From assembly GCF_000518765.1 (NCBI RefSeq), contig NZ_JAEF01000023.1, forward strand, positions 1-64,000: a stretch of 64,000 bases of DNA, read 5' to 3'. The stretch's first letter is position 1; each line of letters opens with the position of its first letter. Source of the stretch: Ruminococcus flavefaciens ATCC 19208. GTDB taxonomy: Bacteria; Bacillota; Clostridia; Oscillospirales; Ruminococcaceae. A program made the translations under genes and the position numbers. Shown one piece after another: positions 42,695 through 49,918 of this stretch. Below the pieces are notes generated by a model. It was not told where the DNA came from. It made no database searches and saw nothing but the letters and a program-made list of their open reading frames with translations.

Positions 42695-45181
42695 TTATTC
42701 AAAATTTTCTATAGTACCGAGAAGATACTTCTGTATCTCAAGTGCATCGTTTACTGTGATACCATCTCTATTATTATAAACATCTCCGTTTTTAATGCCC
42801 TGTGCTGTTATATGACTGCTGTCGCTTCCGTTTACACCGTATTTATTCGGATTCGATAATGACTGCATTATAAGCACCACATCTGCCATATCAACTGTTC
42901 CGTCGAGGTTAACGTCACCGCGCAGCTTTTCATTGGCGTCATTTTCGTTTGTCACAGCCAGAACATTAGCTATATCAAAGGTTTTCTCTATGCCTTCGGC
43001 AGTAGTTATTCTCACCGAATACTGTCCCACAGTCGACTGCTGAGCATTTTCTATGGTAAATTTCTGATCTGTAGCATTTTCTATAGCCTCATTATTATGA
43101 TACCACTGGAATTTCAGATCGGGAAGATCGGTCTTCACGTAAAGATCATGGGTACTTCCCTCTTTGAGCCTCATATTGCAGCTTGCGGAATATACCGAAA
43201 AATCAGAAGGTATTACTGCATTTTTCACTGTAATATCACTGAGTAGCTTCCAGCTGTCACTGCTGTCCTGCAAGAATACCCTGAGTGAAGATATCTCGCC
43301 GCCTGATTTTAGTCCCATTACCTCAAAAGGTATCATTACCTCTGCCATTTTACCGCTCCACTTGCACTGACTGTCACCGTATGAATCATGATTGAAGTAT
43401 ATATAGCCGTTTGAGGCAAAATATATCCAGTACTTTTCGCCGTTATTGTTCAGCTCTATGTTGTACACGGGAGCTTTGGCAGTATCAGGCATCTCAGTCA
43501 TTATATAAAGGTTCTTGTCATCAGCCTTTAAATAAACCTTATCATTGCCTTTTTCGGCTATGATATCCTTTTCCTTCCATTCATATTCATTGGTTCTTTT
43601 GCCGTCAGTATTTATAAAGCCGTTAAACGTAAGCGGCAGATTATTATACCGCATATCTGTGTACTTATGATATAGAGTATTGTTTGTAACGTGATTATCT
43701 GTTTTCGTTATCTCAAAGTTTCCGAGGTAATTTGCACCATAGGTCGGATTCCAGATACCGTCGTTTGCAAATTTTATTCCGTATTTCGGGTGTAGCGGCG
43801 CTTTGTCATAGGAAGCGCCGCCGAATTGGTCATCAATTGCGGAAAGCCTCAGATAAATATTCCATTTTCCTTCTTCCATACAGTCAGGGAGCTGCATTTC
43901 AAGTTCAGTTTTATTTACCTCGCATGAACTCCATGTATGAGGTTGGATATCTATTTTTGACTGATAGAATATACCGTCTTTTTCAAGTATAAGATATGAT
44001 TTTGGATAAAATATGGGATTTGCAAAACCTGTATTTTCAATATCAAAATTCAGATCAAGCACTCCGCCCTGCTTTACCTTTGGTGAAAACTCGGATTTGC
44101 GCAGAACAAATCGGTAACCGATATGATCTCTTATGAATTTAAATACGCTTTCGCCGTAATACGCGGAGTTATCAACACCATCAACATCATATTCCTTACC
44201 GAAGGTATAATCCTCGTAAAGCTTAAAGATATTGCCGTTTATGTAGCTGAGATGAGTTTTGTACATCTCAGGTATTGCATTCTGCGGCAGATATGTGTCA
44301 AACTCCTTGGCGTATTCAATATTTCCCGAAAATTCGCCGCCGAAATACACCGATTCTTCATCACCGATCCAGCTTGTTTCTATCTCACGATTTTTATATG
44401 TACCGAGATCCGTATCACTCCCCATATATCCGTCATCATAAAGTCCGACACGGTGTGAAAATATCTTTGAATAATCCAGATCAGGCACTTTGAGCAGATG
44501 AATATCTCTATCATAAAGCTGCGAACGGTCAATACCTGCCCATTCCGCAAATATATCGGGAGTCCTTACAGATACAGGCACACTTTCGGGGACTGCATCG
44601 AGCACTGCATCAAGGAGCTTTGCTTTGTCTTGAACATTATCTGTATACTTTCCGCCGTGCTGCTCCCCCCATTTACCAACAAATCCGCACTCTACAAAAG
44701 CAAGTATATCCTCATTATCGGATAATATATTACTTTCCTTTATCTGCCTTACATGATCAAGCACTTTCTGAAACGTCGCAGGCTCGGGATCAGCCGTGCC
44801 CTTATCGTCATATCTGAACCTTACAGCTATCATACAGCCGTTTTTACGGCAGTTTTCAAATGTTCTGCGCCATGCATCAAAAAATGTCTCATCAAGATCA
44901 TAGTCGGCAGTGCCGTTTATTCCCGATGAAAACTGTCCTATATTTATAAAGAAAAGAACTAAACTGCCTTCAGGATCGTAAACCTTCGTTTCGCCGGGGG
45001 CACAGTTAGCCCAGACGGTGGTGGTATAGCCTGCTCCCGGATTCTGAATAGTTTCCGTAGTTTCAGTATAATTTATACCGCTGTCTTTAAGTTCATCTGC
45101 CGCCTCCGCATATGCTCCGCTCTGAACAGTGCCGAGTGCCAGTACTGAAGCAAATATTATTGAAGCTGTCTTTTTTAACAT
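42695..45181 (-). CDS. Secreted DUF4874/DUF4832 protein with C-terminal dockerin
   Basis: 828 aa. A signal peptide spans 1-25. DUF4874 (about 30-200) includes IQNPGAGYTT and MIAVRFRYDDKG. DUF4832 (about 210-480) includes YDRDIHLLKVPDLDY, GVLDLNFDIENTGFANP and WNIYLRLS. A beta-rich region at 500-660 resembles carbohydrate-binding folds, and an Ig-like stretch follows (KFQWYHNNEAI, STVGQYSVRITTAEG). The dockerin ends the protein: GDVNLDGTVDMADVVLIMQS and a longer second half with NPNKYGVNGSD, much like the GH5 neighbour. The DUF pair resembles GH families in layout but its activity is unassigned. Start 45181 has GGGAGAGGGA; the longer frame lacks a signal peptide. Confidence 0.88.
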   Translation of the reverse strand: MLKKTASIIFASVLALGTVQSGAYAEAADELKDSGINYTETTETIQNPGAGYTTTVWANCAPGETKVYDPEGSLVLFFINIGQFSSGINGTADYDLDETFFDAWRRTFENCRKNGCMIAVRFRYDDKGTADPEPATFQKVLDHVRQIKESNILSDNEDILAFVECGFVGKWGEQHGGKYTDNVQDKAKLLDAVLDAVPESVPVSVRTPDIFAEWAGIDRSQLYDRDIHLLKVPDLDYSKIFSHRVGLYDDGYMGSDTDLGTYKNREIETSWIGDEESVYFGGEFSGNIEYAKEFDTYLPQNAIPEMYKTHLSYINGNIFKLYEDYTFGKEYDVDGVDNSAYYGESVFKFIRDHIGYRFVLRKSEFSPKVKQGGVLDLNFDIENTGFANPIFYPKSYLILEKDGIFYQSKIDIQPHTWSSCEVNKTELEMQLPDCMEEGKWNIYLRLSAIDDQFGGASYDKAPLHPKYGIKFANDGIWNPTYGANYLGNFEITKTDNHVTNNTLYHKYTDMRYNNLPLTFNGFINTDGKRTNEYEWKEKDIIAEKGNDKVYLKADDKNLYIMTEMPDTAKAPVYNIELNNNGEKYWIYFASNGYIYFNHDSYGDSQCKWSGKMAEVMIPFEVMGLKSGGEISSLRVFLQDSSDSWKLLSDITVKNAVIPSDFSVYSASCNMRLKEGSTHDLYVKTDLPDLKFQWYHNNEAIENATDQKFTIENAQQSTVGQYSVRITTAEGIEKTFDIANVLAVTNENDANEKLRGDVNLDGTVDMADVVLIMQSLSNPNKYGVNGSDSSHITAQGIKNGDVYNNRDGITVNDALEIQKYLLGTIENFE

Positions 45182-45240
45182 CTTTCCCTCTCCCTTCGTA
45201 TATAACAATGGTGCTCCCGAAAAACAGAAGCACCATATAT

Positions 45241-47196
45241 TTAAGCTGATTTTATTTCCTTGCACACGTTAAGTTCGCCCGAGTCGATACGCTTTCTTAG
45301 TTCTTCCAGCGGCACAGGCTTGCTGAACAGATAGCCCTGTGCACGTTCACAGCCTATATTACCGAGAAAATCGAACTGCTCCATAGTCTCAACTCCCTCT
45401 GTAAGCGATACCATTTTGAGCTGTTTCGTAAGATCAACGATATTTTCAAGTATTGGGCGAGTCTTTTTATTATCCTTAAAGCCTGAAAGGAACTTCATAT
45501 CTATCTTCAGGACATCAAACTGATAATCCTTCAGAACATTCAGCGAAGAATAACCGCTTCCGAAATCGTCAAGCCATATCTTATAGCCGTAATTTCTGAG
45601 TGCCTTGATAGCATTCGGCAGAAAGTCCTGCTGTACCGTAAGTGCGCTTTCAGTTATCTCTATGTCGATAAATTCCTTAGGTACATCGTACTTCTCAACC
45701 ATTTCACAAAGATATCCGACTATATCGCAAAGCTCGAAATCCAGCCTTGAAAAATTGAGGGATACAGGTGCAAAAGGCTTGTTGTTATCTACCGAATCAC
45801 GATAATCCTTGCATACCGCCTCTATTATGTACTTATCCAGCTTGTAGATCTGGCGGTACTCCTCCAGTATCTCGATAAAAATTCCCGGTGAAAGAAGTCC
45901 GTAATTCGGATCCTGCCACCTTGCAAGAGCTTCAAGGCCGCATATACAGCCTGTTTTCGTTGAGACTATAGGCTGATAATACACCTTGATATAATCGTTC
46001 TCAATAGCAGTATCAATGTTATTGACAATATACTGTTTAAGGCGGAATTTATCCTCAAGGGATTTATCGTAGAGCTGGATAGTCCTGTCGTAATGCTTCT
46101 TGATACTGTTGCAGGCAAAACGGGCGCGGTCACAGGCAAGGCTCACATCTGCCTCATCGCCTACGGGCTTGTATGCTCCGCATTTCAGTTCAAGGTGTAC
46201 TTCCCTCTGAAGTTTTTTGACCTCTCCCGAAATTTCACCAATAACATTCTGTACTCCGTCCTCACGGGTAAGTACGACAAAGTGATCGTCTGAAAATCTT
46301 GATACAAGAGAACTGCTGAAAGCAGCGTATATCATATGAGCGATACGCTTTAACAGGTCGTTGCCTGCATGAAAACCGTATTTTTCATTGTATGACTTGA
46401 AATTCTCGATATCAAAGAACAGGAAAATGATACTATCTCTGTCTGTGGTAACGTAGTTAAGTAGCTTTTCTGCTTCTGTACGGAAATAAACCATATTATG
46501 TATTCCCGTAAGCTCGTCCTCAACAGATATCTTCGACAGATATGTATTCACCTCTTCAAGATTCTGGTCTTTAAGTGCCTGCACACGGGTATTGTTATAG
46601 TTGGCGATACATACCATCATGGTAGATATCCACATGATAAAGAAATTGATCCGTGTAGCATCTGTTGCGCCTAACTGCCCTGTATTTACAGCCGCCATAT
46701 TGTCCATCTTGTTAAAGAAATACAGATATGATGCCCCTGATATGATAAAAGCAGCACATGGCTTCCATGTAAGGAGACAAAGTGAAAAGAGCTCCATAGT
46801 AAGGAAGGTAAGTATCTGCTCACCCTTTGCGTAATCGTTGACAGATATTTTTATTCCAAAGGAAATACACACAAACGTAAATACCCATTTGATGAGAAAG
46901 CCAACTGCTCTGTCAGTTTTCTTTCCCTTCATATACCTCACTGCATAAACAAGCATTATTATTCCCGAAGCAAGAAGAACAAGATAATTTGAGTAATACT
47001 TTTCAAAATAATGCCCAAAATTACTCTGAAGATGCTTTTCAAATATGGTTCTTGTCATTCGGATAAGCATCCATACCTCAAGAACAATGACTACTATGGA
47101 CATATATATGCTCGCACGCATATTCGTCCTGTAAAAATAGTCACGGACATATTTACTTTGCTTTTCAAAGCCAAGTCCCTGCAGCAATACTTTCAT
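45241..47196 (-). CDS. Membrane EAL phosphodiesterase with degenerate GGDEF domain
   Basis: 651 aa. About six membrane helices lie within residues 25-205. The GGDEF domain (about 225-375) reads SRFSDDHFVVL at the active loop, so it should not make c-di-GMP. The EAL domain (about 385-640) keeps its catalytic residues: GLEALARW, SLNFSR, IDIEITES, IWLDDFGSGYSS, LKIDMKFL and LTEGVETMEQ. It should hydrolyse c-di-GMP to pGpG at the membrane; the GGDEF remnant may sense GTP. It ends 60 nt before the DUF4832 gene with only a weak hairpin (45208-45236) between, so read-through is possible. It starts from a consensus promoter. Confidence 0.92.
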   Translation of the reverse strand: MKVLLQGLGFEKQSKYVRDYFYRTNMRASIYMSIVVIVLEVWMLIRMTRTIFEKHLQSNFGHYFEKYYSNYLVLLASGIIMLVYAVRYMKGKKTDRAVGFLIKWVFTFVCISFGIKISVNDYAKGEQILTFLTMELFSLCLLTWKPCAAFIISGASYLYFFNKMDNMAAVNTGQLGATDATRINFFIMWISTMMVCIANYNNTRVQALKDQNLEEVNTYLSKISVEDELTGIHNMVYFRTEAEKLLNYVTTDRDSIIFLFFDIENFKSYNEKYGFHAGNDLLKRIAHMIYAAFSSSLVSRFSDDHFVVLTREDGVQNVIGEISGEVKKLQREVHLELKCGAYKPVGDEADVSLACDRARFACNSIKKHYDRTIQLYDKSLEDKFRLKQYIVNNIDTAIENDYIKVYYQPIVSTKTGCICGLEALARWQDPNYGLLSPGIFIEILEEYRQIYKLDKYIIEAVCKDYRDSVDNNKPFAPVSLNFSRLDFELCDIVGYLCEMVEKYDVPKEFIDIEITESALTVQQDFLPNAIKALRNYGYKIWLDDFGSGYSSLNVLKDYQFDVLKIDMKFLSGFKDNKKTRPILENIVDLTKQLKMVSLTEGVETMEQFDFLGNIGCERAQGYLFSKPVPLEELRKRIDSGELNVCKEIKSA

Positions 47197-47252
47197 GAAT
47201 TATCCCCCCTTAAAGTAATTCACAAAAATAAATAAATATTTAATTCTAAGAC

Positions 47253-47281
47253 ATTATAACATAATAACCGTATCATGTCAA
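47253..47281 (-). promoter_or_regulatory. Consensus promoter of the EAL gene
   Basis: Minus strand TTGACA (47281-47276), 17 bp, TATAAT (47258-47253). Confidence 0.85.
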
Positions 47282-47406
47282 TAGAAGTTATATTAATTTG
47301 GCGTTTTTGTACACAAAATCAGATAAAAATTAGTATTCAAGCCTGTTTCAAGTTAAACTTTTCTTCCTCAAAGTATAATGCAGCACGAAATAAACTTACT
47401 GTGATA

Positions 47407-47435
47407 TTGCTTTAACTTAGATTTTATAGTATAAT
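47407..47435 (+). promoter_or_regulatory. Promoter of the PglX-like gene
   Basis: TTGCTT (47407-47412), 17 bp, TATAAT (47430-47435), about 45 nt before the TTG start. Confidence 0.65.
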
Positions 47436-47481
47436 AAAACATGATACGTGATATACTTCATCATGAAAAGGAGGGAGATAA

Positions 47482-49557
47482 TTGAAAAAAACTATTTTGA
47501 AAAATATTGCTGCATCAATAAGAAGCGCTGTTAATTACGGCATCATTTCCGATGATACCGACAGACGCTCTTTTGAAGTTTTTTTCTGCGCCGTTTCAGC
47601 ACGTTATATGTACGAAAACGGGTTCGGCGATACTGTATCTCCTTCTGAGCTGAACAAACTCATGCCCGATATATTCGGGACGCTTTCAGACAGCAACGAA
47701 GTATGCATTGTACAAAAGATATTTGATATGCTTTCCGCTATCCCACATGAAGAATGGCTGAACAATGCTCAGCTCATCGGCCAGCTCTATCAATACTTCA
47801 ACAGTGAACGGAAAGACCGGATATTCAATGAACTGAAAAAAAATATAAAAATAAGCTCAGACGACCTTCCTGCGGCTACACAGATATTCACTCCCGACTG
47901 GATAGTCCGCTATATGACCGAAAATACCCTCGGCAGGATATTCGCCGAAGGCTGCGAATATGATATATCTGAGTACAAATATCTTGTTCAGGAAAAAATA
48001 AAGTGCAAAAAAAATATATCCCCTGAGGAGATATCCTTAATCGACCCCTGCATGGGCAGCGGCAATATCCTTTTATACGCCTTCGAGCTTTTTATGAAAC
48101 TGTACATCTCAAAGGGATATACCGAAATACATGCTTGCAGGCTCATACTTACAAAAAATCTTTACGGGATAGATATCGACAGCCGTGCCCGCAGGCTTGC
48201 TCATTTCTCACTGCTTATGAAGGCTTGTGAATACTGTCCCGAAATTATAAGCTCCGGTATAAAGCCTCAGCTTTTCGAAATGGAGAATATTACTACAGAT
48301 GAGCATGACCCGTTCTTTAACAGCGACCTTTTCGGCAGTCTTATCAGACCAGTTTCTTCTCCTGATCAAAAAAATGCAAAAGCTATGAAGCTTTATGAGC
48401 TGCTCACAAGGAAATATTCAGCTGTAGTCACTAATCCGCCTTATATGAGTACAAGGAATATGAACAGCAGCCTGCTCAGTTTCATAAAAACAAACTATGC
48501 AGATTATTCCGCTGACCTTTTTTCTGCATTCATAGTCCGCTGTACCGAGCTGACAGAAAAGGACGGTTATATCGGCTTGCTTACACCTTATGTGTGGCTG
48601 TTCATCAAAAGCTACGAAGAACTGCGAAAGCTTCTGTTTACTCAGAAGCATATCAATGACCTGATACAGTATGAATATTCCGCATTCTATGACGCTACCG
48701 TCCCCTTGTGCGCTTTCACTTTTAAGAATTCGCCGTCAGAGGAAAAGAGTACCTTCTTCCGCCTGACAGATTTCAGAGGCGGACTTGAAGTTCAGCGTGA
48801 GATGTTCTTAAATGCTCTTAATGACCGCAGCTGCGGCTACGTTTACAAAACGGACTCCAAAACCTTTGAGAATATCCCTTCCTGTCCTGCTGCTTACTGG
48901 CTTAGTCCTCGGATATCAGAGCTTTACGCAAAATATCCTCCCCTCGGAAGTATAGCTGCTCCGCGCAAGGGCAATTCCACCTCTGACAACGAGCGTTTTC
49001 TCAGACTTTGGCACGAAGTGGATAAAAGCAAGATGAACCTTAACTGCCAACATATCGACCGCGCCGAGACACGCGAAAAGCGCTGGTTCCCGTACAATAA
49101 GGGCGGCGGCTACCGTAAGTGGTACGGCTTTAACGACTATCTCATCGACTGGTATGACGATGCCTCGGAGATGAGAAGCATACCTACCGCTGTCATTGCA
49201 AATTATAAGTATTTCACCATGCCCGGGCTTACATGGTCTACGCTAACAAGCGGCAAATTCAGCATAAGGCAGTTCGGTGAAGGCTATATTTTCGATAACG
49301 GCGGCTGCTGTATCTTTGAGCTCGGCGATAAAAAGAACTACATATGCGCACTGCTCAATTCAAAGGTTTTTGCATATATATTCGGTCAGCTCAACCCTAC
49401 GCTGAATTTTCAGTCGGGTGAAGTTGCAAAGTTCCCCTTCGTTTTCAAAAAATCGGCTGCTGTTGACAAGCTTGCCGAGGAATGTACAGCTATTTCAAAA
49501 TCCGAGTACGACAGCTTCGAGACAAGCCGCGATTTCAAACGCCACCCACTTGTTTAG
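47482..49557 (+). CDS. pglX: PglX-like adenine-specific DNA methyltransferase, apparently C-terminally truncated
   Basis: 691 aa from TTG (AAAGGAGGGAGATAA upstream). Hallmarks of BREX-type PglX are present: LIGQLYQYFNSERKD, PAATQIFTPDWIVRYMTENTLGR, SAM motif DPCMGSGNILLYAFEL, YGIDIDSRARRLAHF and catalytic NPPY (Asn318) in VVTNPPYMSTRN, then TLNFQSGEVAKFPF. It would N6-methylate adenine in duplex DNA. Full PglX proteins are about 1,200 aa; this one ends at FETSRDFKRHPLV, a motif after which the family normally continues, and the stop codon lies inside a dispersed repeat. No pglZ, brxC, brxL or nuclease is near. It is either an orphan methylase fragment or a related shorter enzyme; truncation is the better reading. 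Confidence 0.82.
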   Translation: MKKTILKNIAASIRSAVNYGIISDDTDRRSFEVFFCAVSARYMYENGFGDTVSPSELNKLMPDIFGTLSDSNEVCIVQKIFDMLSAIPHEEWLNNAQLIGQLYQYFNSERKDRIFNELKKNIKISSDDLPAATQIFTPDWIVRYMTENTLGRIFAEGCEYDISEYKYLVQEKIKCKKNISPEEISLIDPCMGSGNILLYAFELFMKLYISKGYTEIHACRLILTKNLYGIDIDSRARRLAHFSLLMKACEYCPEIISSGIKPQLFEMENITTDEHDPFFNSDLFGSLIRPVSSPDQKNAKAMKLYELLTRKYSAVVTNPPYMSTRNMNSSLLSFIKTNYADYSADLFSAFIVRCTELTEKDGYIGLLTPYVWLFIKSYEELRKLLFTQKHINDLIQYEYSAFYDATVPLCAFTFKNSPSEEKSTFFRLTDFRGGLEVQREMFLNALNDRSCGYVYKTDSKTFENIPSCPAAYWLSPRISELYAKYPPLGSIAAPRKGNSTSDNERFLRLWHEVDKSKMNLNCQHIDRAETREKRWFPYNKGGGYRKWYGFNDYLIDWYDDASEMRSIPTAVIANYKYFTMPGLTWSTLTSGKFSIRQFGEGYIFDNGGCCIFELGDKKNYICALLNSKVFAYIFGQLNPTLNFQSGEVAKFPFVFKKSAAVDKLAEECTAISKSEYDSFETSRDFKRHPLV

Positions 49558-49724
49558 CCGTTAGCCTTTAGCCGCGGATTTAATTCGGAATTTGGAATGC
49601 GGAATTATGAATTGTAGGGACGACCATTGGTCGTCCGCCTATCATACATAAACTATAAATGGCACACTGTAGGGGCGAACAGTGTGCGCCCGTTTGGTGT
49701 GCGCCCGTCAATCACGCATAAACT
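49554..49724. repeat. Dispersed-repeat block after the PglX-like gene
   Basis: TTAGCCGTTAGCCTTTAGCC (49554-49573) resembles the edge of the element after sigG. An A/T-rich stretch of near repeats follows (GGAATTTGGAATGCGGAATT). Two related units then come: 49613-49654 and 49668-49724, each starting TGTAGGG and ending ATCAYRCATAAACT. Unit 1 holds the palindrome GGACGACC-ATT-GGTCGTCC; unit 2 has GTGTGCGCCCGT twice. No coding frame is credible here, although the gap to the next gene is 361 bp. Confidence 0.75.
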
Positions 49725-49725
49725 C

Positions 49726-49776
49726 TTGCTCGGTTGCTTGGTTGGTTGCTTGCTTGCTTGGTTGGTTGCTTTCTTG
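49726..49776. repeat. TTGC/TTGG tetranucleotide microsatellite
   Basis: About 50 bp built of TTGC and TTGG tetramers (for example GGTTGGTTGCTTGCTTGCTT), a low-complexity tract open to slipped-strand variation. It lies between the repeat units and the terminator region. Confidence 0.75.
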
Positions 49777-49834
49777 ACCTTTATTCTATGCAATATACTT
49801 TAGCAATTTAAACTGTTCAAGATAGCAAGGAAGC

Positions 49835-49863
49835 AAGATGGCATGAGTTTATTATGCCATCTT
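49835..49863. other. Isolated stem-loop
   Basis: AAGATGGCAT (49835-49844) pairs with ATGCCATCTT (49854-49863), a 10-bp stem with 9-nt loop and no T-run. It could mark an RNA end or a repeat edge; its function is not evident. Confidence 0.5.
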
Positions 49864-49890
49864 CCATAACTATCATCTTTATATCACTTA

Positions 49891-49916
49891 AAAAAGGGCG
49901 GAAATATCCGCCCTTT
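49891..49916 (-). terminator. Terminator of the double-GH43 gene
   Basis: AAAGGGCGGA (49893-49902), loop AATA, TCCGCCCTTT (49907-49916). On the minus strand it follows the stop at 49919 at once and leads into TTTTTT-rich sequence. Confidence 0.88.
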
Positions 49917-49918
49917 CA

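Noticed and set aside
47482..49557. A complete BREX or restriction-modification system
   Set aside because: Only the methylase is present; the neighbours are an EAL protein and a GH43 enzyme.
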